Shown in pieces: positions 14,654 through 24,025 of a stretch of 34,718 nucleotides of DNA. The position numbers were made by a program, and so were the translations under genes. Within the stretch, counting starts at the first letter, position 1; each line of letters starts with the position of its first letter. Source of the DNA: Microbispora corallina (GTDB taxonomy: Bacteria; Actinomycetota; Actinomycetes; Streptosporangiales; Streptosporangiaceae). The notes under the pieces are model-generated. The model did not search any database. It saw only the letters and a program-made list of their open reading frames with translations, and was not told where the DNA came from. The DNA lies in the NCBI RefSeq assembly GCF_016863035.1, contig NZ_BOOC01000024.1, forward strand, positions 1 through 34,718. Direction: 5' to 3'.

Positions 14654-16263
14654 GGCCCGGCACGAGGCTCACGAGGCATGTCCCGAGGCGAGTCACCGCG
14701 GCGGCCGCCGCGGCCCTGCTGCTGCTTCCCCTCGCGGCCTGCGGCGGCTCCGGCGGCGAGCCCGAGGGGAACGCGCCCGACGTGCTGCGCGTCCTCGCCG
14801 GCAGCGAGGTCAAGGACCTGGAGCCGCTGCTCGCCAAGGCGGCCGACGCCGTCGGCGTCAAGGTCCGGCTGAGCTACGCCGGGACGCTCGACGGCGCCGA
14901 GGAGGTCGCGAACGGCGGCGCGGACGGCCGCTACGACGCCACCTGGTTCTCCTCCAACCGCTACCTGTCGCTCATCGACGGCGCGTCCGCGAAGCTGTCC
15001 ACCCAGACCAAGGTGATGGTCTCCCCCGTCGTGCTCGGCCTGAGACGCGCCAAGGCGCACGAGCTGGGCTGGGACACCCGCCGCGTGACCTGGGCGGACA
15101 TCGCGACCGCGGCGGGGCAGCATCGGTTCACCTTCGGCATGACGAACCCCGCGTCGTCCAACTCGGGCTTCTCCGCGCTGGTGGGGGTGACGGCGGCGCT
15201 GTCCGACGCCGGCGAGGCGCTCGACAAGAGCCAGATCGAGTCGGTGACGCCGCAGCTCACCCGGTTCTTCTCGGCCCAGACCCTCACCGCGGGCTCCTCC
15301 GGCTGGCTCGCCGACGCGTACGCCCGGCAGGGCGGCTCCGGCGGCTCGGTGGACGGACTGATCAACTACGAGTCGGTGCTGCTCGGGCTGGCGGGCAGGC
15401 TCAAGGAGCCGCTCACGCTGGTCTATCCCAGCGACGGCGTGGTCACCGCCGACTACCCCCTCACGCTGCTCGCCTCCTCTCCCAAGAAGGAGCTGTACGG
15501 GAAGCTGGCGGCCTGGCTGCGCACCCCCGCCGTGCAGCGGGAGATCATGACGACGACCAACCGGCGGCCCATCGTCCCCGAGGTGCGGCCCGACCAGAGG
15601 TTCGGCGGCGCCCAGCTCCTGGAGCTGCCCTTCCCCAACCGGCGCAGCGCGGCCGACGAGCTGATCAGCGCGTACCTCAACCAGGTCCGACGGCCGTCGC
15701 GCACGCTGTTCGTGCTCGACACCTCCGGCTCGATGGAGGGCGACCGCATCGACGCCCTCAAGCAGGCGCTCGCCGCGCTGACCGGGGCCGACACCTCCGT
15801 ATCCGGGCAGTTCTCCCGCTTCCGCAACCGGGAGACGGTGACGCTGCTGCCGTTCAGCTCCGCCCCCGCCACGCCGCAGACGTTCACCGTGCCCGACAGG
15901 GACGCCACCGCCGTGCTCGGCCGGATCCGCGCGTACGGCGACGCCCTGCACGCGTTCGGCGGCACCGCCATCTACGACAGCCTCCGGTCGGCGTACGAGA
16001 CCCTCGCAGGGGAGCGGTCGAACGACGACTTCACCTCCGTCGTGCTGATGACGGACGGCGAGAACACCGACGGCTCCTCCTACGACGACTTCGCGGCCTA
16101 CTACCGGACGGCGCGCCGCAAGGTGCCGACGTTCGTCGTGCTGTTCGGCGACAGCGACGTCGGCGAGATGCGGCAGGTCGCCCAGCTCACCGGCGGCGCC
16201 GCGTTCGACGCCAGGACGGGCTCGCTCGCGTCGGCGTTCAAGGAGATCCGTGGCTACCAGTGA
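14650..16263 (+). CDS. Substrate-binding and VWA domain lipoprotein
   Basis: 537 residues. The lipobox PLAAC puts the lipidated Cys at residue 31. Residues about 42-345 form a type II substrate-binding domain (LRVLAGSEVKDLEPLL, YDATWFSSNRYL, TFGMTNPASSNSGFSAL, INYESVLLGL). Residues about 351-537 form a von Willebrand A domain with a complete MIDAS: DTSGS at 357-361, the conserved Thr region in FGGTAIYDSL, and TDGEN at 468-472. It is thus an extracellular, membrane-tethered metal-dependent adhesion or protein-binding module joined to a ligand-binding module. The fusion is known as a family in actinomycetes but its role is not established. The start overlaps the TelA stop by 4 bp and the next gene overlaps its end by 14 bp, so translation is coupled. 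Confidence 0.93.
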   Translation: MRPGTRLTRHVPRRVTAAAAAALLLLPLAACGGSGGEPEGNAPDVLRVLAGSEVKDLEPLLAKAADAVGVKVRLSYAGTLDGAEEVANGGADGRYDATWFSSNRYLSLIDGASAKLSTQTKVMVSPVVLGLRRAKAHELGWDTRRVTWADIATAAGQHRFTFGMTNPASSNSGFSALVGVTAALSDAGEALDKSQIESVTPQLTRFFSAQTLTAGSSGWLADAYARQGGSGGSVDGLINYESVLLGLAGRLKEPLTLVYPSDGVVTADYPLTLLASSPKKELYGKLAAWLRTPAVQREIMTTTNRRPIVPEVRPDQRFGGAQLLELPFPNRRSAADELISAYLNQVRRPSRTLFVLDTSGSMEGDRIDALKQALAALTGADTSVSGQFSRFRNRETVTLLPFSSAPATPQTFTVPDRDATAVLGRIRAYGDALHAFGGTAIYDSLRSAYETLAGERSNDDFTSVVLMTDGENTDGSSYDDFAAYYRTARRKVPTFVVLFGDSDVGEMRQVAQLTGGAAFDARTGSLASAFKEIRGYQ

Positions 16264-16870
16264 CCGGATGCTCGCCTACCTGGGATCGACACGCAACATC
16301 GTCGGGTCGGTCCTGGCGCTCGTGGGCCTCGGGCTGCACTTCCTCGGGCTCGCCGGGTCGCTGTGGACGGTCGTCGTCGCCGGCCTCTACGGCGTCGGCG
16401 CGCTGCTGACGCCGCCCGACCGGGTGCGGCTGACGATCTCGCACGCCGAGGTCGAGACCCGGCGCCTGCGGGAGGACCTCGACGCGCTGGTGGCGAAGGT
16501 GACCCCGCCGCGCTTCCCGGAGGACGTGGTGGCCAGGGTCGGCGAGCTCGCCGCCATGCTGCGCGACGTGCTGGCCCGGGCCGAGGTGCTCACCGCCTCG
16601 CCCGACCAGCTCCACGTCGTCTCCCAGGCCGTCCGCGACTACCTCCCGACGAGCCTAGAGGCGTACGCCAACCTCCCCCGGTCGTACGCCCTGACCCGGC
16701 GGGCCGAGCGGGAGCGCAGCGCGCATGAGGAGCTGATGACGCAGCTCGGCCTGCTGGAGACGGGCCTCGGCAGGATCGCCGAGGCCGTCTACCAGGGGGA
16801 CGAGCAGGCCCTCCGGGACCAGGGCCGGTTCCTGCGGGACCGCTTCGGCGGCTCCTCCCTCGACCTGTGA
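16250..16870 (+). CDS. Small membrane protein, XpaC-like
   Basis: 206 residues. Two adjacent hydrophobic helices (VGSVLALVGLGLHFLGLAG and LWTVVVAGLYGVGALLT) are followed by a long charged helical region (about 65-200) with RRLREDLDALVAKV and VGELAAMLRDVLARAEVL. Length and layout match XpaC (about 200 residues, named for 5-bromo-4-chloroindolyl phosphate hydrolysis in Bacillus), and XpaC is a known gene neighbour of TelA; the family assignment here rests on that and is not certain. GTG 16250 is taken as start because AAGGAGAT lies just upstream inside the previous gene, giving a 14-bp overlap. It ends the operon, 19 bp before the opposite-strand metallohydrolase stop. Confidence 0.85.
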   Translation: MATSDRMLAYLGSTRNIVGSVLALVGLGLHFLGLAGSLWTVVVAGLYGVGALLTPPDRVRLTISHAEVETRRLREDLDALVAKVTPPRFPEDVVARVGELAAMLRDVLARAEVLTASPDQLHVVSQAVRDYLPTSLEAYANLPRSYALTRRAERERSAHEELMTQLGLLETGLGRIAEAVYQGDEQALRDQGRFLRDRFGGSSLDL

Positions 16871-16889
16871 CCGGCCCCGGGACCGGCAC

Positions 16890-18848
16890 TCAGAGGCGGG
16901 ACTCGTAGACCGCGCGGGCCTTCTCCACGAGGTCGAGGTGGTCGCGCAGCTGGGCGCGGGTGCGCAGCCGGGCCCGGGCGCGGATCAGCTCGTCGAGCAG
17001 GTCCAGCCAGCGCAGGCACCAGCGGACGTCCTCCCGCCGGGCCACCTGGCGGCCGTCCACGTCGAGATGGACCGGGCTGGTGTGGGCGAACGCGTCCCGC
17101 AGCGGGGAGCGGGCCGACCTCCCGCCGGTCGCCACGGCCACCACGTACGTCGCCTCGGCCGCCGTGAGCGTCGCCCGCAGCTCGCCGCCGGGCCCCTCCG
17201 CCAGCGGGCCGTCGGCCGTGCGCAGCTCCAGCCGCTCGACCTCGGGCCCGGCCGACCGGGCGATCAGCGTGACCCGGTCGCCGCGCCGCAGGTCCAGCGT
17301 CTCCCCCGGCCCCCGGCCGTCCACCTCCAGCTCCAGCCAGGGGCCCGTGGTGACGAACGTGCGGCCCCGCCGCAGGGCCCGCGCGTACGACTCCCCGGTC
17401 AGCGGCCCCTCCGGGCGGGCGTAGACGCGCTCCCAGCCGGGCGGGCTGGAGACCGTGTCCTGCCGGGTGAAGGACAGCATCGTGTCGGTCCCGGCCAGCG
17501 CGGCGAGGCGGTTCCCCGCGCCGAGCAGCCGCCGGTAGACCTCGACCGTGCCCGGCGTGGCCGACAGGTCCGAGAAGTGGAGCAGCTCCACGCCGTCCAC
17601 CAGTCCGAGCGCGGCGTCCACCACGAGGGCACGGGCCGTGCAGTTCCGCTCGCCGTCCGCCATGAGGTCCTCGGGTGTGGCGACCGGGCCGTGGAACGGG
17701 TGGGCGTAGCCGAGGACGGCCTGGGGCTCGCGCAGCTCGCCGCAGACCGCGCCGTTCGGCGGCCAGTCGGCGTCCCCGGCGAAGCCCGTGTGGTAGACCC
17801 GTGGCGGGGCGGCCACCCCGAAGGCGTGGACGTGGCCGAGCAGGTCGTTGCGGTACTCCACGCCCATCCGGGCCAGATGAGAGGCGTCCGACCAGGGCAG
17901 GTCCCGCCCCGCCCAGTGGCGCAGCGCCTCCAGGTCGTAGACCCGCTCCCCCGCGACGTTGCCCGCGACGAGGTTGAGCACGTGCAGGTCCTCCCCGAGC
18001 TGGGCCGCCGCGGCCTCGGCGGGCGCGGCCACCAGGTCGCCCGCCCAGTTCATGTGGACGTGCAGGTCGGCGCCGTACCACCCGCGCGCCGCGGCGTCGT
18101 ACAGCCGCCGGGGGGCGAGCTCGACCAGCGTCTCCTCCCCCGCGGCGGGCACGACGACGGTCTCGGCCGTGCCGTACTCCATGCCGCGCGCGACCCGGAC
18201 CGTGACCGGCTCGGCGGGCACGTCGAGCACGAGGTCGTCACCGTGGAAGAACGGCGCGTCGGAGTTGTCGCGCCGCTCCGGGACGCCGGGCGGGTACCAG
18301 CCCTGGCCGCCCTCCGACACCACCGTCCAGCGGCACGGGAACCCGGCCCGCACCCGCAGCCGGGCCGCCTCCGCCGGCCGCGTGAGCGGCCGCAGGTCGA
18401 CCGCGCGCCCGCCCGCCGTCACCGCCGAGCCGGTCGTCGCCTCCAGCAGGCGCGCCCCGCCCGGCGGGACCTCGTGGGCCACGCCGTCCACGACGACCTC
18501 GACAGGCGCGTCGCGCGAGGAGTCGGCGAGCAGCGTGAGCGCGACCCGCCCGGGCGACAGCAGCGCCAGCGCCGGGCCGTGGTCCAGCCGGTGCCCTCCC
18601 GGCGTCAGCCGCAGGACGGCCAGCCCGCGCGGCACCTCGCCGCCCAGCGCGTCGCGGAACGCCGCGTCCAGGTCCGCGTCCGGCCCGGCCGCCATCCTCC
18701 TGGCGTGATCGGGGAACCGCAGGTAGGACATCATCCGCACGTATCCCAGCGGCGGCTCGCCCCAGGTCGGCCCGTGCTCGGCGAGCAGCGCGCGGTAGTC
18801 GCGCAGGGCCCGCCCAACGGGCGGCGGCACCATCGGATCATGACGCAT
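16890..18848 (-). CDS. CehA/McbA family metallohydrolase (PHP-like)
   Basis: 652 residues. After an N-terminal region of about 280 residues rich in beta strands comes a PHP-type metal-dependent hydrolase domain beginning YGADLHVHMNWAGD (HxH metal ligands). Further likely metal residues are in VLGYAHPFHGP, VDGVELLHFSDL and ALAGTDTMLSF. This domain arrangement fits the CehA/McbA family, named from carbamate insecticide hydrolases; most genomic members have unknown phosphoester or amide substrates. No signal peptide. ATG 18848-18846 follows AAGGGGG with good spacing; the open frame continues upstream but that part is unlike coding sequence. It lies 166 bp downstream of meaB on the same strand, probably as a separate unit. 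Confidence 0.9.
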   Translation of the reverse strand: MRHDPMVPPPVGRALRDYRALLAEHGPTWGEPPLGYVRMMSYLRFPDHARRMAAGPDADLDAAFRDALGGEVPRGLAVLRLTPGGHRLDHGPALALLSPGRVALTLLADSSRDAPVEVVVDGVAHEVPPGGARLLEATTGSAVTAGGRAVDLRPLTRPAEAARLRVRAGFPCRWTVVSEGGQGWYPPGVPERRDNSDAPFFHGDDLVLDVPAEPVTVRVARGMEYGTAETVVVPAAGEETLVELAPRRLYDAAARGWYGADLHVHMNWAGDLVAAPAEAAAAQLGEDLHVLNLVAGNVAGERVYDLEALRHWAGRDLPWSDASHLARMGVEYRNDLLGHVHAFGVAAPPRVYHTGFAGDADWPPNGAVCGELREPQAVLGYAHPFHGPVATPEDLMADGERNCTARALVVDAALGLVDGVELLHFSDLSATPGTVEVYRRLLGAGNRLAALAGTDTMLSFTRQDTVSSPPGWERVYARPEGPLTGESYARALRRGRTFVTTGPWLELEVDGRGPGETLDLRRGDRVTLIARSAGPEVERLELRTADGPLAEGPGGELRATLTAAEATYVVAVATGGRSARSPLRDAFAHTSPVHLDVDGRQVARREDVRWCLRWLDLLDELIRARARLRTRAQLRDHLDLVEKARAVYESRL

Positions 18849-19014
18849 CGCAGGTCCCCCTTGTGGTCCGGCGTCTCCGGGCGTCTCGCCGGAGAGCGCG
18901 GCCATCGTCACACGCGGGTACGCAGCGGAAACGTGCAATCGTGCATCAGCGGCGCAGGCGGTAGCGATATCTGTCACCCGGGAGGAAAGGGAATCTCCCG
19001 AACATGACTCGGCT

Positions 19015-19992
19015 CTACTCGCCTCGGTCCCCGGCGCCGTCAAGGCCGTCGAGGAAGGCGGCGAGGATCCGGTCGGCGGCGAGCGCGGGCGTCAGGGTCC
19101 CGTCGAGGACCTGCCGTTCGATGCCGGGCGCGAGCGGGGCGGTCCGCTCCTGCAGACGGGCGAGCAGCCGGTCCCTGACGAGCGCCCAGGTCCACTCGAC
19201 CTGCTGCCGGCGCCGCCGGGCGTCCACGTCCAGGCCCTCCTGGTGGCGGACGACCTGCGCCCACAGCTCGTCGAGACCGGCGCCGGTCAGCCCGCTGCAG
19301 GTCAGGACCGGCGTGTCGGAGCGCAGCAGCCGCAGCGCCCCGGACAGCTCGCGGGCCGCGCGGCGGGCGGCCGTCTCGTGCTCGCCGTCGGCCTTGTTCA
19401 CCGCGATGACGTCGGCGAGCTCCAGCACGCCCTTCTTGATGCCCTGGAGCTGGTCGCCCGTACGGGCCAGGGTGAGCAGCAGGAAGGTGTCCACCATGTC
19501 GGCCACGGCGGTCTCCGACTGGCCGACCCCGACCGTCTCGACGAGCACCACGTCGTACCCGGCGGCCTCGACCACGACCATCGCCTCGCGGGTGGCCTTG
19601 GCGACGCCGCCGAGCGTGCCCGCCGTGGGCGAGGGCCGGATGAACGCCCGGGGGTCGGCGGCCAGGCGGGCCATGCGCGTCTTGTCCCCCAGGATGCTGC
19701 CGCCCGACCGGCGCGATGAGGGGTCGACGGCCAGCACCGCCACCCGCTGCCCCGCCGCGGTGAGGCGGGTGCCGAGCGCCTCGATGAACGTCGACTTGCC
19801 GACCCCCGGCACGCCGGACACGCCCACCCTCCGGGCCTTGCCGGCGTGCGGGGTCAGCTCGACGAGCAGCCGCTGGGCCGCCTCCCGGTGATCGGGCCTG
19901 GTCGACTCCACCAGGGTGATGGCGCGGGCGATCCACCGCCGGTCGCCGGCCAGCACGCCGTGGAGATAGTCCTCGGGCGCGACGCCGGTCAC
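19015..19992 (-). CDS. meaB: Methylmalonyl-CoA mutase-associated GTPase MeaB
   Basis: 325 residues of the MeaB/ArgK G3E P-loop GTPase family, which loads and protects the B12 cofactor of methylmalonyl-CoA mutase. The P-loop is GVPGVGKS (60-67). Other signatures are [47 protein letters not shown] and the guanine-specificity motif NKAD. The start is GTG 19992-19990, overlapping the mutB stop by 4 bp (GTGA), which couples translation and fits the family length. It is the last gene of mutA-mutB-meaB; the three products form the complete mutase and its chaperone. Confidence 0.97.
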   Translation of the reverse strand: MTGVAPEDYLHGVLAGDRRWIARAITLVESTRPDHREAAQRLLVELTPHAGKARRVGVSGVPGVGKSTFIEALGTRLTAAGQRVAVLAVDPSSRRSGGSILGDKTRMARLAADPRAFIRPSPTAGTLGGVAKATREAMVVVEAAGYDVVLVETVGVGQSETAVADMVDTFLLLTLARTGDQLQGIKKGVLELADVIAVNKADGEHETAARRAARELSGALRLLRSDTPVLTCSGLTGAGLDELWAQVVRHQEGLDVDARRRRQQVEWTWALVRDRLLARLQERTAPLAPGIERQVLDGTLTPALAADRILAAFLDGLDGAGDRGE

Positions 19993-22136
19993 GGCGCCGT
20001 GGCTGAGGGGTGGCCGAGCCGGGCGGACAGGTCCCGCAGCAGCTCCAGCGCGGCGTCCGCGATCACGGTCCCGGGCAGGAAGATGGCCGACGCCCCGGCG
20101 GCGCGCAGCTCCTCGATGTCGCCGGGCGGGATCACGCCGCCGACCACGATCATGATGTCGGCCGCGCCCAGCTCGTCGAGTGCCGCCCGCAGCGCCGGCA
20201 CCAGGGTCAGGTGACCGGCCGCCAGTGACGACACCCCGACGACGTGCACGTCCGCCTCGACCGCCTGCCGGGCGACCTCCTCGGGCGTCTGGAACAGCGG
20301 GCCCACGTCCACGTCGAACCCGAGGTCGGCGAAGCCGCTGGCGATCACCTTCTGACCGCGGTCGTGGCCGTCCTGGCCCATCTTGGCCACCAGGATGCGG
20401 GGGCGGCGTCCCTCGGCCCGCTCGAACGCCGCGCACGCCCGCCTGACCACGTCCACGCCGTCGCCCGCCTCCGCCCGGTAGACCCCCGATATCGTACGGA
20501 TCTCCGCGGCGTGCCGGCCGAAGACCTTCTCCAGCGCGTCGGAGATCTCCCCGACCGTAGCCTTCGCGCGGGCGGCGTTCACGGCCAGCTCCAGCAGGTT
20601 GTCGCCCCCGGCCGCGCCCTTGGTCAGGGCCTCCAGCGCCTCGGTCACCGCCGCGGCCGACCGCTCCTCGCGCAGCCGCCGGAGCTTGGCGATCTGCTGG
20701 TTCCGCACGGCCGTGTTGTCGACCTTGAGGACCTCGATCGGCTCGTCCGCCTCGGGCCGGTACGTGTTGACCCCGATGACCGGCTGACGGCCGGAGTCGA
20801 TGCGGGCCTGGGTGCGCGCGGCGGCCTCCTCGATGCGGAGCTTCGGCAGGCCCTGGTCGATGGCCCGGGCCATGCCGCCGGCGCGCTCCACCTCCTGGAT
20901 GTGGCCCCACGCGGCCCGCGCGAGCTCGTGCGTCAGCCGTTCCACGTAGTAGGAGCCGCCCCAGGGGTCGATGACCCGGCAGGTGCCCGACTCCTGCTGC
21001 AGCAGCAGCTGGGTGTTGCGGGCGATCCTGGCGGAGAAGTCGCTCGGCAGCGCGAGCGCCTCGTCGAGCGCGTTGGTGTGCAGCGACTGGGTGTGCCCCT
21101 GGGTGGCGGCCATCGCCTCCACGCACGTGCGGGCGACGTTGTTGAACACGTCCTGGGCGGTGAGCGACCACCCGGAGGTCTGGCTGTGGGTGCGCAGCGA
21201 CAGCGACTTGGGGTCCTTCGCGCCGAACCCCTTCACGAGCCGAGCCCACAGCAGGCGGGCGGCGCGGAGCTTGGCCACCTCCATGAAGAAGTTCATGCCG
21301 ATGCACCAGAAGAACGACAGCCGCGGCGCGAACGCGTCGATGCCGAGGCCCGCGCTCAGCCCGGCCCGCAGGTACTCCACGCCGTCCGCCAGCGTGTACG
21401 CCAGCTCCAGGTCGCAGGTGGCCCCGGCCTCCTGGATGTGGTAGCCGGATATGGAGATCGAGTTGAACTTCGGCATCCTCGTCGAGGTGTACGCGAAGAT
21501 GTCCGAGATGATCCGCATCGACGGCCCGGGCGGGTAGATGTAGGTGTTGCGGACCATGAACTCCTTGAGGATGTCGTTCTGGATGGTCCCGGCCAGCCTG
21601 TCGGGCGCCACCCCCTGCTCCTCGGCGGCGACGATGTACAGCGCCAGGATCGGCAGCACGGCGCCGTTCATGGTCATCGACACGCTCATCCGGTCGAGGG
21701 GGATCCCGTCGAACAGCTGCCGCATGTCGTAGATCGAGTCGATCGCCACCCCCGCCATGCCGACGTCGCCCGCCACCCGGGGGTGGTCGGAGTCGTAACC
21801 CCGGTGGGTGGCCAGGTCGAAGGCGACCGACAGGCCCTTCTGCCCGGCAGCCAGGTTGCGCCGGTAGAACGCGTTCGACTCCTCGGCCGTCGAGAACCCC
21901 GCGTACTGGCGGATCGTCCAGGGCTGGGTGACGTACATGGTCGGGTACGGGCCGCGCAGGTAGGGCGCGATGCCGGGGTACGTCGTGAGCGGGCCGGCCT
22001 CGCCGAGGTCCGCGGCCGTGTACAGCGGCCGGACTGCGATGCCCTCCGGCGTCTCCCAGGTCTCGCCGCCCTCCGGGAGGGCCGGTACGGCTCCCGCCTC
22101 CGACTCCAGCTCAATTCCTGAAAAATCGGGAATCAT
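19989..22136 (-). CDS. mutB: Methylmalonyl-CoA mutase large (catalytic) subunit
   Basis: 715 residues, full length for the adenosylcobalamin-binding subunit that interconverts (R)-methylmalonyl-CoA and succinyl-CoA. The N-terminal TIM barrel holds [36 protein letters not shown] and [14 protein letters not shown] linker leads to the C-terminal B12 domain with DGHDRG (D589, lower-axial ligand H591, G594), [10 protein letters not shown] and [10 protein letters not shown]. Start ATG 22136 overlaps the mutA stop (ATGA). The pathway links propionyl-CoA and odd-chain or branched catabolism to the TCA cycle, and supplies methylmalonyl-CoA for polyketides in reverse. No propionyl-CoA carboxylase or epimerase gene is in the window. 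Confidence 0.98.
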   Translation of the reverse strand: MIPDFSGIELESEAGAVPALPEGGETWETPEGIAVRPLYTAADLGEAGPLTTYPGIAPYLRGPYPTMYVTQPWTIRQYAGFSTAEESNAFYRRNLAAGQKGLSVAFDLATHRGYDSDHPRVAGDVGMAGVAIDSIYDMRQLFDGIPLDRMSVSMTMNGAVLPILALYIVAAEEQGVAPDRLAGTIQNDILKEFMVRNTYIYPPGPSMRIISDIFAYTSTRMPKFNSISISGYHIQEAGATCDLELAYTLADGVEYLRAGLSAGLGIDAFAPRLSFFWCIGMNFFMEVAKLRAARLLWARLVKGFGAKDPKSLSLRTHSQTSGWSLTAQDVFNNVARTCVEAMAATQGHTQSLHTNALDEALALPSDFSARIARNTQLLLQQESGTCRVIDPWGGSYYVERLTHELARAAWGHIQEVERAGGMARAIDQGLPKLRIEEAAARTQARIDSGRQPVIGVNTYRPEADEPIEVLKVDNTAVRNQQIAKLRRLREERSAAAVTEALEALTKGAAGGDNLLELAVNAARAKATVGEISDALEKVFGRHAAEIRTISGVYRAEAGDGVDVVRRACAAFERAEGRRPRILVAKMGQDGHDRGQKVIASGFADLGFDVDVGPLFQTPEEVARQAVEADVHVVGVSSLAAGHLTLVPALRAALDELGAADIMIVVGGVIPPGDIEELRAAGASAIFLPGTVIADAALELLRDLSARLGHPSATAP

Positions 22137-23953
22137 CGGGTCACTCCCAGGTCGTCGAACGTCGTCCGGAGCACGTCGAGCGCGTCGCAGCCGGCGTACA
22201 AGGTGGCGTCCACCCCCTCATAGTCGCCCTTCCCGGCCAGCCAGATCTTCCTCGCCCCGGCCTCCCGCAGCGCGACGGCCACAGCCGCGGCGTGCTCGCC
22301 GTACAGGCGGTCGCTGGAGCACAGGCAGGCGACGGGGGTGCCGGCGTCGCGGAAGGCCGCGGCGACGGCCGCCGGGTCGGTGCCCGGGCCGCCGCTCACG
22401 GTGGCGATCCCGCCCGCCCCGAACAGGTTGGCGGCGAACGACGCCCGCGCCGTGTGCGCGGCGACCGGGCCGATCGTCGCGAGGAAGACGACGGGCCGCT
22501 CCGGCAGCGCGTCGGCGAGGTCGCGCAGCGCCTCGAACTCCTCGGCGTACCGGACGGCGGGCAGGCCGCCGCCCTGTCCGCCGGCCCGCTCCCCCGCCTT
22601 CTCTCCATGGGCGGCGGGCCGGGCGAGCCCGGCGCCCGGCCGCCGCGTCACCGGCCGCTCGTGGACGTCGGGGAACTCGCTGACCCCGGTGATCGGGTCG
22701 CGGCGGCGGGCGAGGTTCGCCGCCCGGGCGTCCCGGGTGGCGGCCAGGCGCTCGGGCACGAGGCGCTCCAGCGCCGCCGGCATGCCCCCGGCCCGCTCGA
22801 TCTCCCGGAACCACTCCCAGGCCCGGGCGGCCAGGTCGGCGGTGAGCCGCTCGGCGTACCAGGAGCCGCCGGCCGGGTCGGCCACCCGCGCGACGTTCGC
22901 CTCCTCGACCAGCAGCGACTGCGTGTTGCGCGCGATCCTGCGGGCGAACGCGTCGGGCAGGCCGAGCGCGGCGTCGAACGGCTGCACGGTCACCGCGTCG
23001 GCCCCGCCCACCCCCGCGGCGAAGCAGGCCAGGGTGGTGCGGAGCATGTTCACCCAGGGGTCCCGGCGGGTCATCATGGCCGAGGACGTCACCGCGTGCT
23101 GGACCTGCGTCCCCGGGCCGCCGACCACCTCCGCCACCCGGGCCCACAGCCGCCGGGCGGCCCTCAGCTTGGCGATCGTGAGGAACTGGTCGGCGGTCGC
23201 GGCGTAACGGAACTCGATCTGCCCCAGCGCCTCGGCGACCGTCAGCCCGGCGCCGGTCAGCGCGCGCAGGTAGGCGACCCCGGTCGCGATCGAGCACCCC
23301 AGTTCCTGCGCGTCGGACCCGCCGGCGTCGTGGTACGGGAGCGCGTCGACCGTGATCGCGCGCAGCCCGGGCCTGCCGGAGGCGCACCGGCGGGCGAGGT
23401 CCGCGGCCGGGGCGAGGTCGGCCGGCCCGCCCGTCCTGGCTGCCAGCCCGATCGGGTCGGCGCCCAGGTTGCCCCCGGGCGGCGCCGTGTCCCCGACGAG
23501 GCCGAGGAAGATCTCCGCCGCCTCCGCCGTACGGGCGCCGGCGTCGAGGACGACCGGCGCGAGGTCGAGGTGGACGCCGCGCAGGACGGCGGGCAGCGCG
23601 GCCGGGTCGATCGCGGTCAGGTCGAGCCAGATCGACGTGACGCCGTTCTCCAGGTCGGCCAGGACGGCCTCGCGGGCGGCGGCCGGATCGGGGTCGGCGT
23701 GCCGCTGCCGGACGTCCCAGGGTCCGGCCGCCCGCACGAGGCGGGGGGCGGCCGGCAGGTCGTCCGCGTCGTGGAGCGGGGCGACCGTGACGCCGTCGTA
23801 CGTCGTGGTGGACAGGGCCTGCTCGACCTCCTCGGCCGGCCCCTCCCACCCCGACTTGCGCAGCACCCCGGCCGCGAGCGCCCGCCACTGGTCCCGCGTG
23901 GCCGCGGGGAAGTCCGGGGCGGGATCGGCGAGGTCAACAGGCGGCACCGTCAT
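22133..23953 (-). CDS. mutA: Methylmalonyl-CoA mutase small (non-catalytic) subunit
   Basis: 606 residues, paralogous to MutB but without the DxHxxG cobalamin motif, as expected for the small subunit of the heterodimer. The barrel part is recognisable in [35 protein letters not shown] and [16 protein letters not shown]. The C-terminal flavodoxin-like domain is degenerate ([20 protein letters not shown]). A Gly/Ala/Arg-rich insert about 455-480 joins them. ATG 23953 lies 7 nt from TAGCAT (23966-23961), a good -10, and there is no SD, so the operon transcript is probably leaderless. It is the promoter-proximal gene of mutA-mutB-meaB. Confidence 0.97.
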   Translation of the reverse strand: MTVPPVDLADPAPDFPAATRDQWRALAAGVLRKSGWEGPAEEVEQALSTTTYDGVTVAPLHDADDLPAAPRLVRAAGPWDVRQRHADPDPAAAREAVLADLENGVTSIWLDLTAIDPAALPAVLRGVHLDLAPVVLDAGARTAEAAEIFLGLVGDTAPPGGNLGADPIGLAARTGGPADLAPAADLARRCASGRPGLRAITVDALPYHDAGGSDAQELGCSIATGVAYLRALTGAGLTVAEALGQIEFRYAATADQFLTIAKLRAARRLWARVAEVVGGPGTQVQHAVTSSAMMTRRDPWVNMLRTTLACFAAGVGGADAVTVQPFDAALGLPDAFARRIARNTQSLLVEEANVARVADPAGGSWYAERLTADLAARAWEWFREIERAGGMPAALERLVPERLAATRDARAANLARRRDPITGVSEFPDVHERPVTRRPGAGLARPAAHGEKAGERAGGQGGGLPAVRYAEEFEALRDLADALPERPVVFLATIGPVAAHTARASFAANLFGAGGIATVSGGPGTDPAAVAAAFRDAGTPVACLCSSDRLYGEHAAAVAVALREAGARKIWLAGKGDYEGVDATLYAGCDALDVLRTTFDDLGVTR

Positions 23954-23960
23954 GAACCGG

Positions 23961-23966
23961 ATGCTA
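23961..23966 (-). promoter_or_regulatory. -10 box giving a probable leaderless mutA transcript
   Basis: TAGCAT on the minus strand ends 7 nt before the mutA ATG, the standard -10 to start-point distance, so transcription should begin at the start codon. The -35 region is not conserved. Confidence 0.5.
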
Positions 23967-24010
23967 GGCGGAACCGTCCGGGCACCGCTCCCCGGGGTCC
24001 CACCGGCGTG

Positions 24011-24024
24011 TCCGGGGGCCCGGA
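24011..24024 (-). terminator. Short GC inverted repeat after the PGRP amidase gene
   Basis: TCCGGG (24011-24016) and CCCGGA (24019-24024) flank GG, immediately past the stop of the amidase gene (24028-24026). The stem is short and its tight loop would open the inner pairs, so it is only a weak terminator candidate. Confidence 0.3.
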
Positions 24025-24025
24025 G

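Noticed and set aside
18849..19043. Upstream extension of the CehA/McbA-type protein
   Set aside because: The extra 65 residues have no family likeness, overlap meaB's end, and ATG 18848 has a good SD.
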